In this document: piece by piece, positions 1 to 11,060 of the stretch
Position numbering within the stretch: position 1 is the first letter of the stretch
How the letters are laid out: each line of letters opens with the position of its first letter
NCBI GenBank assembly: GCA_024509875.1
Contig: JAMPIV010017548.1
Location: forward strand, 1 to 64,000
Reading direction: 5' to 3'
Length of the DNA stretch: 64,000 bases
Source of the DNA: Oreohelix idahoensis
Taxonomy: Eukaryota > Mollusca > Gastropoda > Stylommatophora > Oreohelicidae
Made by a program: the position numbers and the translations under genes
Notes under the pieces: generated by a model
Seen by the model: the letters and a program-made list of their open reading frames with translations, nothing else
What the model was told of the DNA's origin: nothing
Database searches by the model: none

Positions 1-898
1 TGTGGAACTTCTGGTTTTGCTTGTGTTTAAATCTGCTTTCTTGTTTTTTTATGTCTTTTATCTTATTGATGATTTCTGTTGTTATCCATGCTTTTTGTTG
101 TCGTTCTCTTTTCCCCAGTATTTCTTTATATAAGTCCTCAAGATGCTCAAACAAGGTCCGGTCCGATAAATGGAATTTTGATCTTATTCTTTACTCTGGA
201 TGTCTGGCTTTCAATCGACTAAAGTGTCAGGTTATATTGCAACTGTCGTCCCACGCACGTTGTTGTTTACTATTAGACCGGGCTCCAATCAGAAATGTTG
301 TTATGTTTACATCTCGAATGCCGGCCAATAGTTAGAATAATGCTTGATTTGATGTGGTCTATTCAAAACATTTCCTCATGGGCAAATTCTGCGTGTTATT
401 TAAAAGGTCACTTTCTAAGTATGAAATTGTTATATCCGTCGATTCGCGGTAGTGATTGCACTACAACTCCCTACATTATCACAAGTAATGTCTTCGTAAC
501 ACTTCTGTCCGGAAACGATTACAACATTCTGTCTTTCAGGTGCATGTCTGTAATATGTCCACAGACGGATAATTTTTCTCCTTGTCCTTGTGCAAACACC
601 GACCTTCGTTTAACCATCTGGGCTGTGACTCTTCACGGCAGTTATTAGTGAATCATAATAGCCATATCAGCGCTAAATAAACTTGCTGGCCGTACGTACA
701 CGAGCATTTTACCAACTTGACTGTCTGTCAATATTGCATCACCTGTCTACTCTCTCAGCAGGGATGGTCGGGTAAACAGAAAAGACGAATTATTAGAGAG
801 AAAAAGTGCAAACATTTACTCTAAAATAACAGTACTGCCGGAGAGGAAAAGAGAGCGAATCTAATTATGTTACAATAGGAGGCCATTATTCAAAGCTT
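1..898. other. Unrecognised AT-rich DNA
   Basis: I see no supportable gene here. The open frames are short, lack recognisable motifs, and have ordinary AT-rich intergenic composition. No terminal repeats or tRNA-like boxes were recognised. Confidence 0.5.
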
Positions 899-978
899 AT
901 TTTCCCTGGCACTCGTGATGGGAGGCCAGTGTTCAGGGCTGATTTTCTCAGGTACTCGTGATGGGAGGTCAGTGTTCG
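899..978. repeat. 44-bp tandem repeat, outlying copy (about 1.8 units)
   Basis: Two consecutive near-copies of a unit containing GGCACTCGTGATGGGAGG and GGCTGATTTTCTCAGG. The same unit recurs in the larger array at 1675-1850, so the two sites belong to one dispersed tandem repeat. Confidence 0.7.
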
Positions 979-1057
979 GTCCTGTATATTTGAACTAAGT
1001 TTATGTTTCAATTTTTTCAGATGTGCTGTTTGATTACTCTTCATTCAATTTTCTTTT

Positions 1058-1606
1058 TTGGGGTGTCGGAGGGACTAACAGGTATGGCGTCCGTCTCGAA
1101 TTCTAGAGGTACCGGGTTCGATTCCCAGTTGAAGGAATATAATTTATGGAAAAAAATTTTCAGAACCAGTGCTCCTATTGATGTCATACTCCCCCCCCCC
1201 TTTTTTTTTTCTGGTCTCCCGTGTAGTGAAATTGGATGCCTAGTCTTCTCGGATAAGGGGAAAAAATAAGAGGCCCCGTGTGCAAGTTGTGCCCGTTAAA
1301 AAATCCCACGGCAATTGGACATCGTAAAGAGTAGGTCATTAGGCCGCCGCCCTGGCAACATTGTTAAATTAGAAACCTACCCACCATAATAGTATGTATA
1401 GAATGTATGATTACTGTATATACACATTAGGATTCTCGCCGGTGCTGCGGAGTTCGTGCACTGTGCTGAGATCCTCCTTGTGTGATGTAAGGGAAGATGC
1501 TGGAGTACTGAAGGAATTGTCCGTGTGCAATGAAGATAGTCCTCTTAAACCAAACCAAACCGATCAATTTTCTTTACAGCTATGTATAACATTGCCTGAC
1601 TGTAAA
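1058..1606 (+). repeat. SINE-like repeat with tRNA-like B box, copy 1
   Basis: A tRNA-like head at about 1075-1130 carries a B-box-like GGTTCGATTCC (near 1116) ahead of a 3' body. The body from 1235 (GATGCCTAGTCTTCTCGG) to about 1606 recurs at 2088-2283 and 43763-44093. Features shared between copies include CCACGGCAATTGGACATCG, ACCTACCCACCA, GGATTCTCGCCGGTGCT and a CCAAACC-rich end. A C-run/T-run lies between head and body, so the head may be a separate insertion. Recurrence is directly seen. The SINE assignment follows from the pol III-type box. Confidence 0.6.
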
Positions 1607-1674
1607 ACGTAACCTGGAAAGATATTTCCTCATTCGAGGGCTCTCCAGTCATTTCATGAACTCTTAATGTACGA

Positions 1675-1850
1675 GAGGCCAGTATTCATGGCTGATTTTC
1701 TCAGGCACTCGTCATGGGAACTCAGTTTTCAGGGCTGATTTTTTCAGGCACACGTGATGGGAGGCTAGCGCACAGGGCTGATTTTCTCAGGCACTTGTGA
1801 TGGGAGGCCAGTGCTCAGGAATGATTTTCTCAGGCACTCGTGATGAGTGT
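1675..1850. repeat. 44-bp tandem repeat array (about 4 units)
   Basis: The motif GCTGATTTTCTCAGGCAC recurs at about 1690, 1733, 1777 and 1821, a period of 43-44 bases. Units differ by several substitutions, so this is an old array. It lies just after a SINE-like repeat, and its outlying copy sits before that repeat at 899-978, as if the SINE had landed within a longer array. Confidence 0.75.
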
Positions 1851-2087
1851 CACGGGATGCCTTCCCCTTGTTCTGCAGTAGTGGTCCAACTGTGGCCAAA
1901 ACCTAAAGTATCTAATGTGGGTCTTCAAAAATGTTTACCTTCGCACAAGATTACTCTTGGCAGAGCTGTAGATAGAAGGATAATGATGCTTCTACCTCGA
2001 GGGAGTATTTACAAGATATTCAGAAAGCAAGAACAATGCTGAATATATATTTTATTAATATATTGAATGCAATATGTAATGAAAATG

Positions 2088-2283
2088 CCACGGCAATTGG
2101 ACATCGTAAAGAGTAGGTCATTAGGCCGCCTCCCTGGCAAAATTGTTAAATTAGAAACCTACCCACCATAATAGTATTTATAGAATGTATGATTACTGTA
2201 TACAACCATTGGGATTCTCGCCGGTGCTGCGGAGTTCGTGCACTGTGCTGAGATCCTCCTTGTGTGTTTTAAGGGTGAATACT
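2088..2283 (+). repeat. SINE-like repeat body, copy 2 (partial)
   Basis: Close match to the body of the repeat at 1235-1606, from GCCACGGCAATTGGACATCG through GAGATCCTCCTTGTGTG. It lacks both the upstream part and the 3' end. Comparison is by eye. Confidence 0.7.
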
Positions 2284-2289
2284 GGAAGA

Positions 2290-2655
2290 TACTTTTTTAT
2301 TATATATTGAATTATATATATTTTATAAATATATATATATTACTCCCACACACATACATATATATATATTACTACCACACACATACATATATATATATAT
2401 TACTCCCACACACATACATATATATATATAACTCCCACACACATACATATGTATATATATTACTCCCACACACATACATATATATATATTTTACTCCCAC
2501 ACACATACATATATATATACATATTACTCCCACACACATACATATATATATATATTACTCCCACACACATACATATATATATATATATATTACTACCACA
2601 CACATACACATATATATATATTACTCCCACACACATGTATATATATTATTTTTGC
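2290..2655. repeat. TA-rich minisatellite with CACACATACATA units
   Basis: About ten units of roughly 27-36 bases, each holding TTACTCCCACACACATACAT followed by a variable (TA)n run. The repeat produces open frames rich in Tyr-Ile-Tyr on the plus strand that are artefacts of the period, not genes. Confidence 0.9.
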
Positions 2656-2794
2656 GACGTGCCTGAGGGAGTAGTACATCTATTTTTTTTTAATTTATTT
2701 ATTAGTCTTATGAGAGAACCCCAGGAATTACAGGGGAGGGGGGGCATGTGACAACACAGTATATACATAAACACACACACACACATATTTCTAT

Positions 2795-2940
2795 ATATCA
2801 TCATCATTTGACCATTCTTTCCAAAACATTGTCTCCATTACAGCTGCTCTGAACGCATCACGATTCTGGGCAAGTCGGCCTGTATCAGCCAAAGACAAGT
2901 TTAAACTCTCTGTGATGTCCTGGGTCCACCGTCGTCTAGA
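2795..2940 (-). pseudogene. LINE C-terminal tail fragment
   Basis: The minus strand reads RRRWTQDITESLNLSLAD, then GRLAQNRDAFRAAV and METMFWKEW before ending in Asp repeats (GATGAT). The same tail is encoded on the plus strand near 58280-58445. It resembles the arginine-rich end of invertebrate LINE polyproteins. Only the last 45-50 codons survive. The fragment stops abruptly at the TACG/TACA microsatellite. Confidence 0.75.
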
Positions 2941-3288
2941 TACGTACGTACGTACGTACATACATACATACATACATACATACATACATACATACATACA
3001 TACATACATACATACATACATACATACATACGTACGTACGTACGTACATACATACATACATACATACATACATACGTACGTACGTACGTACGTACGTACA
3101 TACATACATACATACATACATACATACATACATACATACATACATACATACATACATACATACATACATACATACATACATACATACATACATACGTACG
3201 TACGTACGTACGTACGTACGTACGTACATACATACATACATACATACATACATACATACATACATACATACATACATACATACATACA

Positions 3289-3317
<29 letters not shown>
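2941..3317. repeat. (TACA)n/(TACG)n microsatellite
   Basis: About 94 tetranucleotide units. Long TACA stretches are interrupted by TACG blocks at about 2941-2957, 3031-3046, 3075-3098 and 3195-3226. It directly abuts the 3' end of a minus-strand RLE-LINE and reads (TGTA)n in that element's orientation, so it is best explained as the element's tail, expanded. All frames are open on both strands, giving spurious repetitive proteins. Confidence 0.95.
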
Positions 3318-3319
<2 letters not shown>

Positions 3320-6000
3320 CAGAATCTTTATTCTCCATAAAATACATTAATATGTACAGACATGATATAATAGATACAACATGGCAAATAGGAGAATCAT
3401 TAGAATTTACATAAAGTGTTGAAGACGTCTCAAGTAGTTATATGTGGGTGTTTTTACATCGAACCTTTGTGTTACACATACATAAAAATTTTTAAGCTTT
3501 CTAAAAGACATTGGCATATAATGATATGGTATACCCTGCCAAAAATGAGAATTATTGAAATTTACAAAATGTGTGAGGAATACCATTCAAGTAGAGCAAT
3601 ATGGTTGTTTTTACATGGAGGTTTTATCAGAATTTTAATTGCCATAAAAAAACTTTGACAGCTAGTGGAGTGAGATATTAAATATAGCATCAAATACAAT
3701 AGTCGTATGGTATAGTATACAGAGGAGCACAATTGAGTTTAGACTGTGTGGAAAACATCCCAGCAATTCAAAATGGGTGTTTTTTACATCGAAGTTTCCA
3801 TATTCTGTAAGAACCTATAATTGCACTAATAATGACATATTTACATAAAACCTTTGCTTCAAATTTCCGCAACCCTAGCGACATTATTCCACTCACACAC
3901 TTTGCATGCACATGACCCAAACTACCAATTATCAGTACGATTACATGTGTACGATAGCCTAGTTCGTTAATTTCTGCAGTCAATGGAAAGTACTTATCAA
4001 ATTTATGTTGGTAACATTTATCTAAATGGGCATCATATGGTATTGCTGCCTCTACTATAAAAGCTGTTTTGTTCTGTCGATTGATTATCGTTAAATCAGG
4101 TTTTATGGCATGTGTCTTAAATGAGGTGTTACTGCTGCCGAAGAGTGATGGTTTAACTATTATCTCTTTATTTATTGTTATGTCACTCTTATTATTGTAT
4201 GAGGATTTCAGTTTCTCATAAATAATGTCTACAGCTCTATTGTGCCTTTGTTGGTATAATGTTTGAAATTTGGTACATCCATTCAATAAATGTGACACTG
4301 TTTCGTATGGGTGGTTACATATTTTGCACATTTTCGTGTATGTCTGTGGGTAGTATAGATGCAAAAGACTTTCGCATTCCAGCAACTGTAACCTCGATCT
4401 CACAGCAAATGAAAGTATTTTATCACTTAATTTAACATTAGATAGAAAACTAGATGACAATGAATGGTTTACACATTTCATTTCGCGCACTATTCTCCCT
4501 TGTGATGATTTACTTTTTAGTTCACTTAGAATTAGGTTAAGTTTATGTGATTTAAATCCAGAATAAAAAAGCATTTGCTGACTTGTATGTTAGACTCACA
4601 TCTTCATCTACATCTAAATGTACAGTGTAATGGCCACTGTCATCCACTTTCACACTCACTCCTTCACGCACGCATTCTTCATTCAGTTCTACCCAAAATG
4701 ATCTTGGCCAATTCACCTTCGATCTTTTAGCTAGATGGTTTGTTTCATTTAACTCGTAACTTGCAAAGTCATTCCTATCATCATCTACTTGGTCTATTTT
4801 ACGTTTTTTCCTATGTCTATCTAACGAGTTTATTGCTGCAGTTTTTACAAGACTATCATCACAATTGAGCATACTGACAAGGAATGAAATATGTCGAGAG
4901 TGGTATAATATGAAGGGGTTTGGTATGCCAAGGCCACCCTTCGACCTGGGACAAAAGAAATAGCTCCTTGTGGATGATTCATTTAGCGCTAGCCATGTTC
5001 TAACGTGGTATACAATTTCATCTTCAATTTCTTTAAGTTGTTTTTCTGTGAAGTGTATGTTAGAAAAGTAAAACATGAGAGGACCGAAACACATCGGGTT
5101 AATTAATGAGATCTTTGCTGATGTTGGTAGTGGAGCACAGCTTAATTTGATTAAATTTGATCTAAATTCTAATATAAGGCTGCTTGCTTGGAACTGGTCC
5201 GATGTATTATCAATTGTAATGTCATGTCCTAGGTATCTGTAGGAACGCCCTCGATCAGAAGAGGGGATTTCATGACCTTGGATATTAATGTCCACCTTAC
5301 GAGTGTTGACCCAGTTGTTTCCGCTTCGCTGACCGCTGAACACTGCACACTTTTGTGGCTTAACCTCCATCCCGCTGGTCTCCATAAATATTGTTGTCTT
5401 CTGTGCCATTGATTGTAAGTCGTGTATGTTGGTGGCGAAGAGACTTACGTCATCCACATACCCTTGAATGGGATTCGGTATGTGATGTATTTGATAACCT
5501 TGCTCAATCCACCGCAGCCATTTATCAATGCCTTGTTCAAATACAATGACACTCCATGGGCACCCCTGAATAATACCTTTCTTACGCTCAATCCGGTCTG
5601 TGATAGTACTGGCGTTTTTAACTTGATAGGTGGAGCCACTGTATATATCTTTGGTGATGTTGACAAAGACGTCAGGGTAGCCTGATTCGCTTAGCTCCCT
5701 TATCATAAATTCATGGTCAATGCTGCCAAATGCATCTTTAATATCAATAAAGCACAGATAGGCCTTTCCTGATGAATGTAGAAAGTCACTAACTGCTGTT
5801 TTTAAGGTGAAGACATGTTCTTGAAGACCATTTCTTGGCAATGATCCTTTTTGCCGAGGTGACAGTCGCTGGGTGTCAACAATCCACTGCATGTGTCGAG
5901 ATTGAATTAATTTCATGAACAGCTTGTATGATGATAGCAGAAGAGAGATGGGTCTCCAGTCTTCGATGGTGCTTAAATTTCCATTTTTAGGCACAAGGGT
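3318..6000 (-). mobile_element. RLE-type LINE copy A (RT to 3' end)
   Basis: Minus-strand non-LTR retrotransposon lacking its N-terminal DNA-binding region. Reading 5' to 3': it starts at the RT motif VPKNGN (about 6000), passes through RT, a CCHC knuckle and an endonuclease domain, then a 450-base 3' UTR ending AATAAAGATTCTGAT at 3318, followed by (TGTA)n. The upstream neighbour (6001-6517) is the tail of another copy fused in without a microsatellite. The family looks R2/NeSL-like because the endonuclease lies C-terminal to the RT and no apurinic-type endonuclease is present. Confidence 0.85.
3768..4574 (-). pseudogene. RLE-LINE copy A polyprotein, C-terminal part
   Basis: 268 codons covering the end of the polyprotein. 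A CCHC-type knuckle CKICNHPYETVSHLLNGC is followed by a PD-(D/E)XK-type endonuclease core (KPDLTIINRQ, then FIVEAAIPYD). The domain would nick the target DNA for target-primed reverse transcription. The reading frame is separated from the RT part by one extra A in a homopolymer at about 4565-4571. Copy C at 25681-28065 has one A fewer there and reads through. Copy A therefore cannot make a complete protein unless the extra base is an assembly error. Confidence 0.85.
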
Positions 6001-6153
6001 ATACCATTCAAGTAGAGCAATATGGTTGTTTTTACATGGAGGTTTTATCAGAATTTTGTTTGCCATAAAAAAACTTTGACAGCTAGTGGAGTGAGATATT
6101 AAATATAGCATCAAATACAATAGTCGTATGGTATAGTATACAGAGGAGCACAA
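4552..6153 (-). pseudogene. RLE-LINE copy A reverse transcriptase part
   Basis: 533 codons with reverse-transcriptase blocks in order: VPKNGN, WRPISLL, FIDIKDAFGSIDH (catalytic Asp), KKGIIQGCPWS, the active-site box GYVDD, and a thumb region. It polymerises cDNA from element RNA at the nicked target. About the first 50 codons, including the Met chosen here, derive from sequence homologous to the element's own 3' UTR (6001-6153), so this N-terminus is a fusion product and probably not the authentic start. Zinc-finger and Myb domains expected at the N-terminus of R2-type proteins are missing. The frame ends at the one-base shift near 4565. Confidence 0.85.
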
Positions 6154-6517
6154 TTGAGTTTAGACTGTGTGGAAAACATCCCAGCAATTCAAAATGGGTG
6201 TTTTTTACATCGAAGTTTCCATATTATGTAAGAACCTATAATTGCACTAATACTGACATATTTACATAAAACCTTTGCTTCAAATTTCCGCAACCCTAGC
6301 GACATTAATCCACTAACACACTTTGCATGCACATGACCCAAACTACCAATTATCAGTACGATTACATGCGTACGGTAGCCTAGTTCGTTAATTTCTGCAG
6401 TCAATGGATAGTACTTATCAAATTTATGTTGGTAACACTTATCTAAATGGGCATCATATGGTATTGCTGCCTCCACTATAAAAGCTGTTTTGTTCTGTCG
6501 ATTGATTATTGTTAAAT
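6001..6517 (-). mobile_element. Upstream LINE tail fused to copy A
   Basis: A 5'-truncated copy of the same LINE. It begins immediately after (TGTA)n at LTIINRQN, inside the endonuclease domain, runs to the end of the ORF (about 6189), and continues through part of the 3' UTR. It lacks the last 263 bases of the UTR (compare 3318-3579) and joins directly to VPKNGN of copy A. The ORF portion, 6189 to 6517, is open. Confidence 0.85.
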
Positions 6518-6519
6518 AA

Positions 6520-6548
<29 letters not shown>
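6518..6548. repeat. Short (TACA)n between two LINE copies
   Basis: About seven tetranucleotide units separating the LINE 3' end at 6549 from the truncated copy ending at 6517. In element orientation it is the (TGTA)n tail of the upstream copy and also the 5' junction of the downstream copy. Confidence 0.95.
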
Positions 6549-6550
<2 letters not shown>

Positions 6551-7035
6551 CAGAATCTTTATTCTCCATAAAATACATTAATATGTACAGACATGATATA
6601 ATAGATACAACATGGCATATAGGAGAATCATTAGAATTTACATAAAGTGTTGAAGACGTCTCAAGTAGTTATATGTGGGTGTTTTTACATCGAATCTTTG
6701 TGTTACACATACATAACAATTTTTTAAGCTTTCTAAAAGACATTGGCATATAATGATATGATATAACCTGCCAAAAATGAGAATTATTGAAATTTACAAA
6801 ATGTGTGTGGAATACCATTCAAGTAGAGCAATATAGTTGTTTTTACATGGGGGTTTTATCAGAATTTTTGTTTGCCATAAAAAAAACTTTGACAGCTAGT
6901 AGAGTGAGATATTAAATATAGCATCAAATACAATAGTCGTTTGGTATAGTAGACTGAGCACAATTGAGATTAGACGGTGGGGAAAACATTTCAGCAAATT
7001 AAAATGGGTGTTTTTTACATCGAAGTTTCCATATA
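6549..7035 (-). mobile_element. LINE 3'-UTR-only copy
   Basis: Nearly the whole 3' UTR of the same LINE, from CGAAGTTTCCATAT back to the AATAAAGATTCTGAT end. It lacks any ORF. It is the most 5'-truncated member of this head-to-tail array and ends at 7035 against unrelated DNA. Confidence 0.85.
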
Positions 7036-9361
7036 TGTGGTAAAGTGGGATGTTATAAATATTTATAGGGGACTTAGTGTACTGACTGAGATCAGCTGTG
7101 AAGGTATCTATATCTAATAAGAGTAGTGTATTATAGATAACCTTACTTACTGCCACATATGTATACCTCAGTCAGAATTATTCTGTAATAGTGTGATGAC
7201 TACGTTATATGTCTAGGGTATGTGTATGATGAAGTGTAAGTCATAACAACAACAGACAGATAAACAATTTAATTTATTCCACCACACTTGACAACACTGT
7301 GACACTCACATACATATAACACTCTAAGAGGATATCTTAAAGGAGTCACTGATAACTTTTCAAATAACAATATGTATTCAGTGCTGTCATGAATGTATAT
7401 GTGTCCTGATTCAAATACAAAGGGAACCAGGAATCACAATCAATTTTAATTACAAGTTATATGTACAGAATTTATTAATATGATTATTATAGTGACATAT
7501 ATTATTAATGGTATCCTATGTGTGTCAGTTGTGTAGTGGTAACATGAGGTAATACTGGTTTTGTTTTGTTCAAGCTCTGTTGGTATTTGTCATCATGACT
7601 TCAATAGTTTGTTTCTATGGGAACTAGTATTGGAGATGTTCTCAGTTCCTGGTATTAAAACAATTTAATTCCCCTCTTAATTTTAGTTTATAATGTCATT
7701 TTAAGATGGGGTACATAATGTTCAGCTCCATGGCCACACTCTCTTATCTTGCGTGATGACTGCAGTAAGAGACTCCTCTGCTTGAGTACTTTAATGAGTT
7801 CTGGAGCCACCCCACTGGTTGCTATATGGACCAAGGAGTATGCTGTCCACCTCTGGCTTCAGCAAAGCTCTGACCAGGTGCTGCTCAATAACTTTAAGAC
7901 CACGGTCCCTGAAACAAGAAGGTTGTACCTTCTACGTCAGAACTAATTTATACTCCATTTCTACACGCCTCTGCAATTCCAGCATTATTTATTTCTAGTT
8001 AATAATCTAGGTGTCAGTGTACTGTTTGGCCATTCCATGCAGTTTTACTTTCCTCCGACACCTTCTGTTCAGGCTGGAGCACTATAGGCTTTACATCATG
8101 TTCGCTACTGAACCACACATATATACAGACATAAATTATCAATTTACATTCAATTTTCATTAAAAGATATTGAATATTTCAAGCTTACCACAATTCATGG
8201 AAATAATAATAAACAGTTTCGTTGACTGGCAATGAATATAGCACAACTCCGATCTGCCGATGTCCCAGGCTTTATTTTATAAAAAATATACACTGGTGCT
8301 CAACGCACTGCTTCTTAGTAGGTTTATTACAAGATGTGGCAATGAACAGACGCTCTGAATTGTGTATATTCGCAGCTCTACCCAATCACACCACGTCTAC
8401 ACATCTTTTCAAAAAAGTACCCCTTTCTCACGTTTCCCCTGACAACACAAGATAGTATTTATAGTCCGACCAATCGTGTTTAGTCTTTCATTTGTTGCGC
8501 TCCAATCACATAGGAGTTAACATGGTAGGCTATTTCCGTAACGTAATGTTTTTTTCAAACACGTTATAAAAAAATTTTATGAGCAGAAACGATTTCATGC
8601 TGTCAGGCACCCCCACTATTTTATTTTGGCCATAACTTGGTAATTCCTAGACTATTTGCGTAACGTTTTACATATTCTTTGTCAGCAAACCCTAAGGAAC
8701 CCAAATATACGAATTTAAGGGAGCTAGGTGGCTGCGTTCAAAATGTGCATTTTCTACCACCTCCTGTTTACTTCAATCCCCATGTGGTGTCTGGGTACTG
8801 TCATGTTTTCAAACGTAAACCCATCTAATGTCATCTTTCCCAATAAGCGTTTTTTCAGGATTTTAAAACCTAACTCTGGGAAGGGTAGTGAATTTTATCA
8901 CTGTCGAATTGAAATAAAGTTAGTGCATGTGGCCTTACACGCGTGATGGCAGCAATTGTGTATCGCGCGACGCGGGTTTAGTGTTGCACGTGTCCCTGCT
9001 TTTCTGCCTCTCCCTTCTCGCTATCCTTTAGTCCATCTGTCTTTTAGTTACGCCGTGTATAAAATGGAATGAATGAAATATTAAATTTAGGTCATTGATC
9101 AGCTTCCGTATCTCAATGTTTTTCCAAGAAATACAGCACACGTTTCATTGAAGAAAGCGGGTAATAATACAGTAGGCTTTTACTATCAACGTGAAAGCGT
9201 TACAATTTGCCGACGAAGTAGAAAACAAGGGGGATTTCGAGTACAGTCATTGTGACAGCACTGTTCTTTACCATTCTTCTTTCCTTTTATTAAATTTATT
9301 TGTTAGGCTTTGCATTTACGTTTCATTTTATATATGGGGATTAGAATAATTCACGACAATA
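7036..9361. other. Non-coding spacer in the left duplication
   Basis: About 2.3 kb of AT-rich DNA matching 28951-31375. No open frame with recognisable content, no terminal repeats and no tRNA-like boxes were seen. Frames such as 7749-7946 and 8222-8455 are preserved in both copies, but only because the whole block is duplicated. Confidence 0.5.
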
Positions 9362-11060
9362 TTCTGTAAGAACCTACAATTGCACTGATATACTGACATA
9401 TTTACATAAAACCTTTGCTTCAAATTTCCGCAACCCTAGCGACATTAATCCACTCACACACTTTGCATGCACATGACCCAAACTACCAATTATCAGTACG
9501 ATTACATGCGTACGATAGCCTAGTTCGTTAATTTCTGCAGTCAATGGAAAGTACTTATCAAATTTATGTTGGTAACATTTATCTAAATGGGCATCATATG
9601 GTATTGCTGCCTCTACTATAAAAGCTGTTTTGTTCTGTCGATTGATTATCGTTAAATCAGGTTTTATGGCATGTGTCTTAAATGAGGTGTTACTGCTGCA
9701 GAAGAGTGATGGTTTAACTATTATCTCTTTATTTATTGTTATGTCACTCTTATTATTGTATGAGGATTTCAGTTTCTCATAAATAATGTCTACAACTCTA
9801 TTGTGCCTTTGTTGGTATAATGTTTGAAATTTGGTACATCCATTCAATAAATGTGACACTGTTTCGTATGGGTGGTTACATATTTTTGCACATTTTCGTG
9901 TATGTCTGTGGGTAGTATAGATGCAAGAGACTTTCGCATTCCAGCAACTGTAACCTCGATCTCACAGCAAATGAAAGTATTTTATCACTTAATTTAACAT
10001 TAGATAGAAAACTAGATGACAATGAATGGTTTACACATTTCATTTCGCGCACTATTCTCCCTTGTGATGATTTACTTTTTAGTTCACTTAGAATTAGGTT
10101 AAGTTTATGTGATTTAAATCCAGAATAAAAAGCATTTGCTGACTTGTATGTTAGACTCACATCTTCATCTACATCTAAATGTACAGTGTAATGGCCACTG
10201 TCATCCACTTTCACACTCACTCCTTCACGCGCGCATTCTTCATTCAGTTCTACCCAAAATGATCTTGGCCAATTCACCTTCGATCTTTTAGCTAGATGGT
10301 TTGTTTCATTTAACTCGTAACTTGCAAAGTTATTCCTATCATCATCTACTTGGTCTATTTTACGTTTTTTTCATATGTCTATCTAACGAGTTTATTGCTG
10401 CAGTTTTTACAAGACTATCATCACAATTGAGCATACTGACAAGGAATGAAATATGTCGAGAGTGGTATAATATGAAGGGGTTTGGTATGCCAAGGCCACC
10501 CTTCGACCTGGGACAAAAGAAATAGCTCCTTGTGGATGATTCATTTAGCGCTAGCCATGTTCTAACGTGGTATACAATTTCATCTTCAATTTCTTTAAGT
10601 TGTTTTTCTGTGAAGTGTATGTTAGAAAAATAAAACATGAGAGGACCGAAACACATCGGGTTAATTAATGAGATCTTTGCTGATGTTGGTAGTGGGGCAC
10701 AGCTTAATTTGATTAAATTTGATCTAAATTCTAATATAAGGCTGCTTGCTTGGAACTGATCCGATGTATTATCAATTGTAATGTCATGTCCTAGGTATCT
10801 GTAGGAACGCCCTCGATCAGAAGAGGGGATTTCATGACCTTGGATATTAATGTCCACCTTACGAGTGTTGACCCAGTTGTTTCCGCTTCGCTGACCGCTG
10901 AACACTGCACACTTTTGTGGCTTAACCTCCATCCCGCTGGTCTCCATAAATATTGTTGTCTTCTGTGCCATTGATTGTAAGTCGTGTATGTTGGTGGCGA
11001 AGAGACTTACGTCATCCACATACCCTTGAATGGGATTCGGTATGTGATGTATTTGATAAC
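9362..11060 (-). pseudogene. RLE-LINE copy B, broken at both ends
   Basis: Covers the RT active-site region (YVDD near 11019) through the knuckle and endonuclease. It has two homopolymer frameshifts, an extra T near 9890 in TATTTTTGCAC and an extra T near 10367 in the T-run after TTACG, relative to copy D. Its 3' end stops at 9362 without UTR or tail, at the same junction (GACAATATTCTGTAAG) as copy D. Its 5' part is cut off at 11060 by the LTR of the Gmr1-like element. It is the duplicate of the 31376-33080 part of copy D. Confidence 0.85.

Larger units (their letters stand above)
2941..11060. repeat. Segmental duplication, left copy
   Basis: Matches 24930-33080 in the same orientation at an offset of about 21.9 to 22.0 kb. 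It contains three joined LINE pieces, 2.3 kb of non-coding DNA (7036-9361) and a further LINE copy. Differences are mostly single bases and homopolymer indels. The right copy has about 100 extra bases near 29882-29982, and the flanking microsatellites differ in length and TACG content. The left copy ends exactly where the LTR element begins (11061). Confidence 0.9.

Noticed and set aside
1075..1135. Possible tRNA gene (also 22991, 52921, 53083, 56976)
   Set aside because: A- and B-box-like sequences are present, but each lies at the head of a dispersed repeat and no cloverleaf acceptor stem could be closed by eye. SINE heads fit better.
2238..2751. Tyr/Ile/His-rich ORFs
   Set aside because: They are produced by the TA/CA minisatellite and have no conserved content.
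5422..5685. Plus-strand ORF conserved at 27334-27597 and 32997-33260
   Set aside because: It is an antisense shadow of the RT coding sequence around YVDD. Conservation comes from the LINE copies.
7749..8455. ORFs preserved in both segmental copies (7749-7946, 8222-8455)
   Set aside because: Preservation follows from recent duplication of the whole block. They are short and motif-free.
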